Shown here one piece after another: positions 46,995-57,686 of a stretch of 64,000 nucleotides of DNA (position 1 is its first letter; each line of letters starts with the position of its first letter). The notes beneath the pieces were generated by a model. That model worked only from the letters and a program-made list of their open reading frames with translations, was not told the DNA's origin and made no database searches. Source of the DNA: Coniella vitis (Eukaryota > Ascomycota > Sordariomycetes > Diaporthales > Schizoparmaceae); contig WUJK01000003.1 of NCBI GenBank assembly GCA_011317545.1, positions 1,116,001 through 1,180,000 of the forward strand, in the 5' to 3' direction. A program made the translations under genes and the position numbers.

Positions 46995-49118
46995 TCAAGA
47001 CTGGGCATCTTCCGTCGTGCCTTGCTGGCCAGGCTCACTCACCTCGTGTTCGCTCTCCTCTTCTTGCTTTGGGCCTCCTGTCTGTTTCTCTGATCCCATA
47101 TTCTGAGTATCTTGACCTTGTTGAGCACCCTGACCGTGACCCTGACCCTGACCTTCACCCTCGTTCTTTTTCTTGCTGCCCTCCTCCTCCTCCTCCTCTA
47201 CCTTTTCTTGCCCACCCTCTCCAGCATCAGCACCACCGCCATCTTGTTGCCCCTCCTCATCCTCGTCTTCATACCACCCAGGAAGCAGCTCATTATCCGC
47301 CTCCCCATCCTCAGCATCCTCTCCACCGCCGCCCAGCACCCTCCGCGCCGCCTCCCTCCCGACAACAGGGAGCCGCAGCTCCACGCCGTGGTACTTTTGC
47401 CGCGCCCTCTCCGGCACCGACAGCGTGGGGTCCAGCAGGCCGACCTGCACCAGCACGCTCGCCTGGTCCCAGTAGACGTGCTCGCTGTACAGCCGGCCCC
47501 CGCGCACCGTCACGATGCTGACGACGAGCACCTCGACGCGCTTGTGCGTGGGCGGCACGCCGGGCAGGATCCACGGCATGGGCTGCGTGTGCCTGAAGCG
47601 GACGTGCAGCTCGTCGACAACGCGGTCGGCGCCGATGGTGCGCGAGATGAGCGTCAGCCGCACGGGGGACGATGGAGACGACTGCTCGGGCTTGGGCGGC
47701 GCTGGCGAGAAATACTCCCTGTAGAAGCGCTCCAGCTCTGGGGCGCCCACGCCGCCGGTGAGCGTTGGGAAGTAGGTGACGTGCGGGGTCTTGTGGGTGG
47801 TGTAGCTGGACATGGTCTTGGGCGTGTCGCCTGTGAAGAATTTGTCTGGGTGTGTGTCGTTCTGGTTAGTGACTCTCTGGTGGCTTGCATGAAGATGTTG
47901 TTGTCTTTCTCTCCTTTTGGGGAAAGGCCTCTTCTCACATTGCTGAGGCCGGCAAAGAGGTAGTCCAAAGAGCAATGATAGGCAAAAACAAAAGACATAC
48001 TCTGGATATTCTCATCCACCACCAGCTCCACATCCACAAACGCATTAAACGCCTTCCTCGCTGCCGCCAAGCTCCGGCTCCACGCCAGCTCGGCGCTCAC
48101 CCTTTCGTACTCGTCCAGGTCATGCTCGGCAAACCCAGGCTCCGCGGCGTACGTGTAGCTCGGATAGGCAATCTCGGCGGGGCTGTTGATCTTGCCGGCG
48201 CCCAGCCCCGGGGCCAGCGTCCGCTTGACCACGCGCCGTTTCCCCTGGATGCCGACCAGCTGGCTGTGCTTGACGACGCCGACTTGCTGCCCTGCGAGGT
48301 GCACGAGGACGCGGATGCTCGAGGGGAACTTGCCGCGGGGCTCCGGGATGCGGGTTGGGTAGTAGGCTATCAGGAGGCCGAGTTTCAGGCCCTTGTTGTT
48401 GTTGAGGATGTGGTAGTGCTCCAGGCAGAAGGAGGCAGCGTCACCGTATGCTGGTGGTGGTTATTTTGATCAGTCATTTGTCTTCTTTTCTTTTCGTTCT
48501 CATCTTGGCAATATTTCACCCTCACTCTCACTCTCACTTTCACTTTCACTCTCACTTTCACCCTCACTCTCACTTTCACCCTCACTCTCACTCTCACCCT
48601 CACTCTCACGCTCACTTTCACTTTCACTCTCACTTTCACTCTCACTCTACTTTTCTCATGCAAAAACAAATAACGTGAGCAAGACCCCACGGGTAAAAGC
48701 GATTCCACCAAAAGAAGAAAGAAAGAAAGAAGAAAGAAGGAAGAAATAAAAAACCAAGAAAGAAAAACCAAAACCACTCACCCACAATCCCAAACGTCTC
48801 ACACGGATCCAGATTCCGCGCAGCCAGCCTCTCCAACTTGTCGACGTACTCGTCCCCGCCGCGGCCCATGGCCACATACTCGACCTGGAAGCCCTCGGCG
48901 CGCCACTCGGCCAGCGTCCGCGCGTCAAAGTCGTCGCTCTCGGCCGTCACGTACAGCTTGGGCGGGTTGCGCGGGAAGTCGTCCGAGAGGAAGTGCGCGT
49001 CATTGTGGTTCGTGGAGGAGGTGTGCTGCGAGAGGACGGCGACGTTTTTGCCCCTTGTGCGTTCGGGGAGGCGCGCGTTGATGTTGAAGCCGTTGAAGCC
49101 CGGGACGTTGATTTCCAT
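46995..49118 (-). CDS. Dienelactone hydrolase-like protein fused to a SnoaL-like domain
   Basis: Three exons, 49118-48782, 48450-48001 and 47845-46995, give 545 residues; introns are 331 and 155 nt. The first 260 residues follow the alpha/beta-hydrolase pattern of dienelactone hydrolases (PPKLYVTAESDDFD, FGIVAYGDAASFCLEHY, PEIAYPSYTYAAEPGFAEHD written here only in part as EPGFAEHD). The usual nucleophile motif GxCxGG is replaced by AYGDAASF, so catalysis is doubtful. The next part (HVTYFPTLTGGVGAPELERF, then DELHVRFRHTQPMPWILPG) has the cone-shaped SnoaL/NTF2-like pattern. The last 110 residues are Glu/Asp/Gln/Gly-rich and disordered. This two-domain order occurs in fungal proteins of unknown role. 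A possible extra intron near the last 15 codons (GAG/GTGAGT) could change the C-terminus. Confidence 0.8.
48517..48649. repeat. Hexamer minisatellite inside an intron
   Basis: About 22 tandem units of CTCACT/TTCACT cover 133 bp in intron 1 of the dienelactone-hydrolase-like gene. On the coding (minus) strand it reads as AGTGAG/AGTGAA units and contains many GTGAG and GTGAA strings that look like splice donors. Confidence 0.85.
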
Positions 49119-50490
49119 TTCGTCTTTCGTCTTTCTTTCTTTGTTCTTTTTTCTTCCCCCACTGCTTTTGTTGATCCTGGTGTTTGTTGTTGGTCTGAAG
49201 GTTGATTTAGGAAATGCATGTAAACTCACTGATTATACATCAAGTATATTGAACCCGTGTAAAAACAGGTTGGCTTACGGCGGTGGAATCGGAATGACGT
49301 CACGTAGAATCTTGCTCAGGTGATGGGGGAAAAGTATATTGAGAATCTGCAAACGAATGGAAGCCAAGTCTGGTGTTTGCCTCCAATCGTGATAAAAGAA
49401 GAGGGCCTGGCTATGGGCTCAGGATGTTTGTTGCATGGGTCAGTGCAGCCCTCCCACGCAAGTGAAGGAGCCGAGCCTCGCCGTATCTTGTCGCTCAGCC
49501 TTGTGGGAGCCCCTGGTTTCGATCTGATGGGTTCCGCCAGCCCACTCCAGGACGATAGTGGACAGGATCCAATAACAAGGCTTGTTTTATGTCTGTATGC
49601 AGAGCCTAGTATATAATCCTCCTTAAATAACTTTGCATCGTGGGGAAGATCGGCGATCACTATACATTTTCAATCCTTCCAGTACCAAAGAACAACCCAA
49701 AAAAAACATCAAATCAATGACGAGCGCTTCAGAAAACAACAACCACGTTCTTGCAATCTCCATTTGTTGCATATCAGAACAAAAGCAAGAGAATATAAAG
49801 AAAAGACAAGATAAAAGGCCCCAAATACCACGAGGCTGTCACTTACCGAATCGGGGTCCGTGAGGAGGTCAGTTCGCCACTAGCGTCCCCGGCTGGGCTA
49901 CCTCGCTACTCAGCCTTGTGCCAACGTTGGTGTGGCTCGGGGAACACGCCTGATGGTACATACCACAGTACTTACCTACTTTTGGGCACCGAATACTAAT
50001 GTAGTTCAGGAAAAGAACTTCAAATCCTCTTAGCATGTTGCATTTTGAATGGTCATATGTAAGTGACACCACTGGATTTGCTTGTCACTGCTTGCATTAT
50101 TTGCCTGCTTGATGCATCGGGGGCTGGTTCATTGTTGAACTTACAAAGGCTGTTCTGCACAGGGAAGTGATAATTTGCTTATGCTTTTTTGTTATCGCGG
50201 AGACGAAAGAAGAAAAAAAGGGTAGAAAAAGACCAACACAAGAGAAAAAGAACAGCCAACCAGTTCAGATATTATCAGGCTTGTCAAGAACGACAGCCTG
50301 GCAAAACACGTGATTTATTCTCTTGACAAGGTAAGCCCACTGACTGTCACACTGCACTATCCATCACTGCCACGTTAAAAGGACTTGAAGACCCAAAGAG
50401 ACCCTGAAACTCATCATGCTTAATATTATACCTGAATTCTCACCAAGGGAAAAAGACTGAAAGTGCAAAGGCATTGCTAAGGGCCATCTA
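49119..50490. other. Intergenic: promoter side of the DLH-like gene
   Basis: This lies between the start of the DLH-like gene and the 3' end of the PIP-kinase-like gene, both on the minus strand. I see no gene; a minus-strand frame at 49316-49660 has no recognisable features. Confidence 0.5.
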
Positions 50491-51743
50491 CTAAGACTCC
50501 GTCTCCGTCTCGGGTCTAATCTCCACAATCTCATGACAGAGCCTCAAAAACCGCTCTTTATACTCATCTGGCGTCGTTGTAATACTCATGGGCCCATGGT
50601 GCGCAATCACTTTATTGTATGCATTCACCAGAAACGTCATGATGCGCGGCTGCATCTTGTGCTTGGCCCAAAAGAAGTCCAGTACAGCCGCGCGGTACAC
50701 ATACTTGCCATCCGCACTGGGGATGCCCGTCCGCCACGACGGTGGACCAGGCGGAACAGCAGGCGGATCGCGCGGCACCACATGCTGATCTGCAGGTGGT
50801 GGCGGGGAAGAAGCCGACGAGGATGGGTCCGTGACTTGCTGCGCGGGCGCGTTGGTTTGTATCCGCACAAGAAACAACGAGTAGTCGACGGCATTGTAAT
50901 GCGCCAGCATGCGCGTATCTTCCTCGAGCGACCGCCAAAACTCCTCTGCCTGCTCCTTGCTCAGGATCAGTTTGTCGTTGAACTCATCGGCCAGCTGGCT
51001 TTTCGTCGCCTCGCTCGTCAACCTGCCGTCTGCAATGTCGCGCTCCGGGTAAAAGTAGCTTGTCGGCTTCAGGTCCCACTGCTCCCAGTCGGGCTTGCCT
51101 GCGTTTTTTGCCTCGTCGTTTCCGTAGAGGATGTTGGTCATGACAATGTGGTGGCTGGGAGCCATGCCGAGCTGGTGGCCAATGGCCAGGCCAGAGCTGG
51201 CGAGGAAGTCGCAGATGCGGACGAGGAGGGATTTTGGGTGGACGGCAACGTGGGCCGCGTACGTATCGAGGAGCTCATCGCGGAAAAAGGTGTGTTCGTG
51301 ATGGCGCGGGACGGACTTGATGAGGTATTTCTTGTCGTTTGTGGAGAAGAAGGTCTGGCGTTTGGATGGACATGTCAGCCGCTTCCCTCCGAGCAAGCAT
51401 AGGAACAGTTGTTCTTGTCTTCTTTTCCCTTCTCTTCCTCTTTTCCGGCAACACTCACGGATCCAGAAAAGCCCATGTCTCCCATTGCCTTGAGCGCCTC
51501 CTCAGGCTTCTGCCCGTCCTCGGTGCGGAATGAAGAGACATAGTCGTCTTCGTCAAGCTCCCAGTGCCTCTCGCGGAGGTCTCGAAACACCTGGGGCCGA
51601 TGTTTGTGAAGCGGCAGCTGGTAGAAAGAAAAGATGGTCGAGATGAGAGCGAGGATCCAGGCGATTGGCGAGCGAGAACGCTTCTTTGCGCCCCCAATCA
51701 TGAGCAGCACGATGGAGCGTGCAATGGCTTCGATGCGACCCAT
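50491..51743 (-). CDS. Divergent phosphatidylinositol-phosphate kinase-like protein
   Basis: Exon 1 (51743-51459) and exon 2 (51354-50491) are joined across a 104-nt intron, giving 382 residues. Two hydrophobic stretches near the start (SIVLLMIGG and IAWILALISTIFSF) suggest membrane attachment. PIPK blocks follow in order: VFRDLRERHWELDEDDYVSS, KKYLIKSVPRHHEHTFFRDE with the ATP-binding Lys, HIVMTNIL, AVDYSLFLVRI (family DYSLLVGI), AAVLDFFW (family IID) and TPDEYKERFLRL. The canonical DLKGS segment reads WDLKPTSY and the activation-loop region is short or missing. It could be a weak or inactive kinase, or have a different substrate. The start is the first in-frame ATG. Confidence 0.8.
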
Positions 51744-52619
51744 CGTGGTCAACGAGTAACTGGATGGGGGTGTATTGTAGCACACACGTGGAATAGGCGT
51801 GTTCTGTCACAAGGTCCTGGTGGCATTGCTCTTGATGATCAAACTGTGAGGGTGGGTGAATGACTGTCCGCTTGTGTCGCGCGTTCCTTGGTGCTGCTCC
51901 TGCAAACCGCAGCGTCGCAGCCGCGCAAGACAAACGAACGATAGTGTGACGTCACCAGCAGCGGCCGGAAGAATTCCTCCGCACCTGATGCAGAGGTGGG
52001 GGTGGCCCGAGCTTTGGCAAGGCTGCAACCGTTGCTGACATGTGAACAAGGCTGAAGAACTTTGTCGTCGCCCGTTCTCACGAGGTGCGCTTTGAGAAGC
52101 AGGCAAACAAACGGGTGAGGCGAACTCATAAAACTGGATTTCTCGCTACAATAAGGGTGTAAAACAGTGTTTGTACTAATCCATCGCATCATGCTAATGC
52201 CATTCCAGTGTTGCCGTTCGGTAAAAGCTCGCCTTCATAACCATTTGCAGTATTGCTCTGTAGCAATTTGGCGATCCTGGTGGGTGCCGTGCCGTTTTCT
52301 CTCTCTTTCGTGATCATTGTTCATGCTTACATAGTAATTCAGATATCTCAAAACCTGCCGCTTGGTGCGCAACCCTCTCGAAAGTCGTTCCTGTCCGCCG
52401 TATAGAAGGCTATGTACAGCCACAGCTGGTGTTCGAAAGCCTAGAGCGAACAGGATGAACATATTAAAAATCAGCAGGCATCCATCAAGCCGAGTCTTAG
52501 CGCCAATACATACCAGATTGAGTAGTCATGGTATCAAGAGGCCCCAAATGCCCACCGCTTTTGCACTGCTAGCGATAGCGTCTTCACCCATTCCGCCGCG
52601 ATCGCTCTTGTCATCAAAC
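51744..52619. other. Intergenic: PIPK-like promoter
   Basis: Both neighbours are on the minus strand. The region holds the promoter of the PIPK-like gene and the 3' region of the next gene, with one TACATAGTA copy at 52328. No gene was found. Confidence 0.5.
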
Positions 52620-54002
52620 CTACTGAACATCTCGATACTCTCTCAACTCCCAATCCGGCAGTTTTGGCTCTCCAGGCTGCACACCGCGAGCCCAGGTCGC
52701 AATACAATCATGTCTGGTCAGATCAGGCAACTCGGCCCTGCACGGCCACTGGGTATTGCGCGGCGTCTGCGTCCGCAGAGTACGCCGAGGCTTGACGTCA
52801 ATCTGCCGCCAGATATTCTTGACTTCTTCTTTGCCGCCACCACCACCACCAACTCCTCCTCGTAGTCCTCCTTCAACAGCATCTTTGCCCTCGTCCGCCT
52901 GGTAGCTCAGCCGGGGCACTTTGCGTAGTCTGCTCGCGTAGGCCATCTCGTAAACAGGCTGCTGCTGCTGCTCATCGCCGTCGTCAGTCTCGACAGCGTC
53001 GATGTCATCGAGCGAGAACAGGGTGGAAATGGAGTGTTTTCTGACGATGCGTATCACCCTGGGGAACTGTTTGTCGGGCTCGTGCCGTTTCTTGGTGTCA
53101 ACACCGCCGCTGCTGCCATTGCCGATGATGTTGGCGTGGGTATTGATGGTGGGAGTAACAAGCTGACCAGAGCTATTATCTGACGACGACTGTATACCGC
53201 TATTATACGAATCCGAGGCGTGGAAGCTCGTTGTGGTTCCGCCGCCGCCACCGCCGCCGCCGCCAGCTGAACCCGAGCCGCCAAGCTTGGAGGACCTGGA
53301 TCCAACCTCGACGAGCTTGGCTGCGCCGGGCAGAATGTGACGGGCAAAGTAGACTTGCTTGGCAACACAGGAAATGGAACACGACGAGCAAGAAAAGGAA
53401 GACGTCTCCGAGGCTGCGGCAAAGGAGCTAGCATCGCTCATGGCCGGGGTTTCAAACTGATTCTGGCTTGCGTTTGGCAAACTGTGGTGCGGACTGTACT
53501 CGTCGTCGTCGTCGTCTACCCCCTCGTCATCAATGCTGCTGCCAGGGTCATTATTGGTGCCATGCCATTCTCTGAGGCGCTTGACCTGGTGAAAGTCATG
53601 ATGATCAAGACCCTCACTTCCATGCTCCGAGCCAGTCCTCTCCTCGTCGTCAGAAGAAGCAAGCCTCGCCATGCTACGGTTGCGGCGAGGAGGACCCTGT
53701 CCAGGTTTCTGGGCCCCTTGCATCGACAGAATGTCGTTCAAATCAGGCCACCGCTCGCCATGCGGGAGTCGTCTGGGCTTCACATCCAGCCGAACTTTGG
53801 TGCCGTAGATGCGCAGGTTCTCAATCGCAGGGCGGCGCTGGAGGCCCCGGTGGTGGTGGTGGCGGTGGCGGCGCGGAGGAGCCCTGGCGCCGGGGAAGCG
53901 GGACTGGGGGAAATGGTGGTATTCCTGGTCACCATCCTCCTGGTAGGGGTCGAGGAAGGTGCCCTCGGATGCGAGTCCGCCCAATGACAGCGGCGCTCTC
54001 AT
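52620..54002 (-). CDS. Unknown disordered protein with two DVKPRR motifs
   Basis: One exon gives 460 residues; I do not recognise a family. The protein is mostly low complexity: a His/Arg patch near 42-52, acidic stretches (DDEGVDDDDDEY), a CSSCSISC cysteine cluster, and Gly runs coded by GGC/GGT repeats. Two ordered-looking segments share a motif: RLDVKPRRLPHGERWPDLND (70-90 region; DVKPRR at 73-78) and the C-terminus (DVKPRR at 402-407, then WPCRAELPDL and LPDWELREYRDVQ). The match suggests an internal duplication or two copies of a binding motif. Tryptophan and proline positions near each copy are also similar. The start is the first ATG in a long open frame. Nuclear location is plausible from the basic patches but unproven. 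Confidence 0.65.
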   Translation of the reverse strand: MRAPLSLGGLASEGTFLDPYQEDGDQEYHHFPQSRFPGARAPPRRHRHHHHRGLQRRPAIENLRIYGTKVRLDVKPRRLPHGERWPDLNDILSMQGAQKPGQGPPRRNRSMARLASSDDEERTGSEHGSEGLDHHDFHQVKRLREWHGTNNDPGSSIDDEGVDDDDDEYSPHHSLPNASQNQFETPAMSDASSFAAASETSSFSCSSCSISCVAKQVYFARHILPGAAKLVEVGSRSSKLGGSGSAGGGGGGGGGTTTSFHASDSYNSGIQSSSDNSSGQLVTPTINTHANIIGNGSSGGVDTKKRHEPDKQFPRVIRIVRKHSISTLFSLDDIDAVETDDGDEQQQQPVYEMAYASRLRKVPRLSYQADEGKDAVEGGLRGGVGGGGGGKEEVKNIWRQIDVKPRRTLRTQTPRNTQWPCRAELPDLTRHDCIATWARGVQPGEPKLPDWELREYRDVQ

Positions 54003-54100
54003 TGTTGCGGTGTACAGGAAAGACTTGCGACAACCCGTAGGTTTGACAAGAGAAAAGCTCTGGACAGTGATGGCGGATGAGCAAAGGAAGAAAGGGTTGT

Positions 54101-54101
<1 letters not shown>

Positions 54102-54132
<31 letters not shown>
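54102..54132 (+). repeat. TAG trinucleotide run
   Basis: Ten TAG units, about 100-130 bp upstream of the start of the DVKPRR protein, so probably in its leader or promoter (CTA units on the coding strand). Confidence 0.85.
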
Positions 54133-54133
<1 letters not shown>

Positions 54134-57100
54134 TAGTCTGGAAGGCAAAAAGGGAGTTTGTGTTGGCCGAGGGATATCGGCGCTGGGGTTGCTGTTTGTG
54201 AGAACTGGAATGTGAGCTAGGCTGTTTTGTTTTGTTAGGGAGCCGGCAACCGATTTCGACCAGCAAGTGGGCACTTGAGAAGTCTGGAGAATTGTGTTTG
54301 AAGAGAAGAATATTGTCCGACAAGCTGGAAAGGATGGTATGAGGTCAGCACGGAGCAATATCGAGATGCCCAAGCCGAGTGTTGTTGACAAATTATGCTG
54401 CCTTTTCAGATGTCCGAGACGACAACCCTGGGCTTGTCCGTTTGAGATGCAGACAACGTACCGAGAAGCAGCAAGAGGGATAGGGAGAGAGGATGACTTG
54501 GTAACATCGAGACACTTTCGCAAAAGAGATGCCTCCTATTTGCCCAGAATGGAGCATGTATGGACCCTTTTGAGCGAAAAAATGGTGAACGCTGACTTTA
54601 TGCGATCCTCTTGCTGACGTTGAAGATCTGAAGCGGGGAGATGGTGGAAGTCTGGGACTGGAATTTTCCTTGAGGACGTCTCAGTTTCAGACCAGAAGAG
54701 AAAACAAAGATGGAGAGCGGGGTGCCCCGAGATTTTCTCTTTTCAATGTATTCAGACTCGACTCACAAGGCCTTGACGTGAGGTTCTGGTGAAGTAGCAC
54801 AGCATTACCGACACACATTCTGGCTCCATCCCTTGCTGCTTGCTAGCACTTAGGGCCGTGACCATGGTTCGCTTACTTGAGATATGCTGTTCAGTTATTT
54901 TATCAGTGTCAAATAGCATCTAGCATGGTATTTTGGGTTATATTTTAGTAAAAGTTGCTACACTGTACTTGGCTAAGCCACAAAGACCAGCTTGGAAAAG
55001 GATAATGCTCCACGGCATCCAGCACAAGACATTCAAAGTTGCAGACTCAAAACAGAACCACTCTTCCAAGTCTGACAAGACTTCTCGTTTATGCGTATAT
55101 ATCAACAACTAAAATCAGCATCTTGGTCACAGCTCAACTACCCAGTTATGACCAGATAAGAATCAGAATTGGCAACCGTGTGGGGTGGAATGCGGTGTAT
55201 TCAAGTCGATATAATATGCCGCTCATTACCATGTAGCCAGAAAGCCCTTTGTTTGTTATTCAAGATTCGACCAACTTTGTCTACTGTGATTTGCTAGACA
55301 AGTATATACCTCCCCTCTAAAGTTCAGTGGAAATGAACATACGAATCGAAGGATTTTACCAATCCAAGTAACAACATGTCTCCCCGGCAAATGGTATCTT
55401 GGCAGAGTAAATGGCATCTTATCCACAATTACCACTTGCTTCTCTTTATAGAAACTATGCCCAAAGCCGTGAAGGGCTATGTGACCCAGCACTTCATATT
55501 CAGGCAAATGTTCAGCAAGCTATCCAGTGTTCAGCTACTATGTCCCAAACCAAACAGAATCAGGAGGCTAGAGTCCACGTTGTTGGTACAAGAAATTGCT
55601 AATAACATGACATTTGAACGTTAGCACAAGATGTATGGCTCTCGAGTGAGACCTTGGGCTGCTCCAGATCCAGGCCCACAAACAGAATCACTGGGATATG
55701 TTGCAATACCGAGCAAACCATTCAGAACTGATCAACATGTTCATTGTTCCTTACAAATATTTTGGGAAGTATGGCTGATGAAAACGGAACCCCCAACATC
55801 TACGTTCCAACAGCAGTGAGTATCAAGCATCTGCCAAAGCCAGACTCGTGTGCGCGAGAGCGTAAAGGCACACTACGCTCATCTACCAGACAAGCCCCAG
55901 ATAGCATGATTGCATTCCGTAATTTAACGATTTCAACCACTTCTTCCCAAGGAGATTTGCATCTCATGGTGCTGAATCTTCCAATAATGCTCCTCAAATA
56001 TTCGCCGCGGAGCCCGAGGCACCGATATCAGCGGCATGGTCCCGTGGCCGTCTTTCGCAGAAGCCCCAAACTCTTGATGGAATTAAGAATGAGGACCTTG
56101 TGAGGCTCACACGAGTTCCGAGGGATAGACTTTAGTACGCAGACTCTTTCTTCTCTTTTCTTCCTTTTCTGGGTTATTCTATATCTATCTATGCGACCTC
56201 AGAGCATACAATTGCCGTGAACATGGCTTTATATAAGCTTGAAGGGCATCTGCTCACTGCGAATGTCATCCACGGTATCTAATATAAACAACAGGATGTA
56301 GACGACACACTCGCATCAAAAGGTTTCCTACCCATTCCCTTGTAACATTCAGAACTGGCACCCCCAAAATAGGTCTTTGCCCGCGTGCCGGAACATTTAT
56401 TTGCTCGCTACTGTGGTAGTGCTGACCCATGACCTGGGTAGAATGCAACATGAAACGGATATCTCAATGCTTCTCTCGGTCCGATCTGTCCGTTGTATTC
56501 TTGGCAAAATGGACATACTTGGCTTCATGTGTCCGCGTGCCCGCCCCCGATTGGGACGCGGATGCACCTCTGCCTCGCATCTGTCTGTATTACCTTGGCT
56601 TTGGGCTATCGGGGTATGTACGGTGCAGGTGTGGACCCTGAAGATCCTATTCCCCGGTCACCAAGATCTTGGGAAAATATTCTCACATGGAAATCCTCCC
56701 ACAGGTTATGCTGGATCGTGTGGTGTACTGATTCAAGGTATGGGTTGCATCTGCTGATAGCTAGCAACATCATCATAATGTGAGTGACGTTGCAGAGAAT
56801 CTCTGAACTTGTTTAGACTTACAGGTTTCAAAAAGAGGGAGAGGGAGATGAAGGAGAAGGTAAAGTATGCATATTTATCCCAAGCCTCTCTAATGAGCTT
56901 TCAATATTCCGACTTGAGGGCTACTTCATCTCGATGTCCGGCCCCAGCCGTGAAGTCCACCGCGAGCAACACCTTGTGATGATATATCATCTTATTTCGG
57001 GTTCTTCGCTGGGTGCGCACCACCTTAAGCATAAACACACCACACTTAGGTACTCGCCATGATGTATCAAGATTTAGGTGAAGGAAGAAGAAAACGAGAA

Positions 57101-57521
57101 TTCTTCTTATTGGCTATCGCTCACCAATAGTGGGCTAAAGAACAGCCAATATATTGATGCGTGAAGGAGGTATTCCGGCGCTTTACCACCGACGTGACCA
57201 GATTAACGCAAGCCAGCCCCATTGGCCCCATTGTGCATTGGTTCTGGACCCATTCTTTCACCACCCACAACGACTACTACACTCCATCATGTTGTATGGA
57301 TGAAGAGGACGTATTAGCAGCACCATCTAGGGGCAGAACTAGCCTTGGCGGTCCACTCGAAGCAACGTGAAGGCTTGCGTAAAAGTCACGATGGTTACCC
57401 ATTTGATAGTTGCCAGACGGGTCACTCTTTACTTCTGGTGGACCTCCTCCTCCGCATCTTTTCTTGACTTCTCCCGGCCTTTGGTGCTTGTCAGTTCCAA
57501 GCCATGGTTCAGTGCGACTTG

Positions 57522-57529
57522 TATATATT
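57522..57529 (+). promoter_or_regulatory. TATA box of the GH18 gene
   Basis: TATATATT lies about 158-165 bp before the GH18 start codon. Confidence 0.45.
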
Positions 57530-57686
57530 TCTAGACCCAACCCGTCACGAGAAGGACAGCTTGGAGAGTCGAGTCGATGTTGGGTGACGCTTTTCCTTGC
57601 CTCACCACAGATCTCCCGCTTTCCTGGGCTGCTATGCCCACCAGTGTATACAGAATATAGCCATCTAGACACACACAGGGAAAGAA

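Larger units (their letters stand above)
54003..57686. other. Gene-free stretch
   Basis: This is 3.7 kb between the divergent starts of the DVKPRR protein and the GH18 gene. It holds a TAG run at 54102-54132 in the first leader and a TATA-like box at 57522-57529. Sequence from 54900 to 57100 is A+T-rich with short open frames only; none looks like a gene. Confidence 0.5.

Noticed and set aside
55800..56103. Short open frames on both strands
   Set aside because: They contain no recognised motif, and neither strand shows flanking exons.
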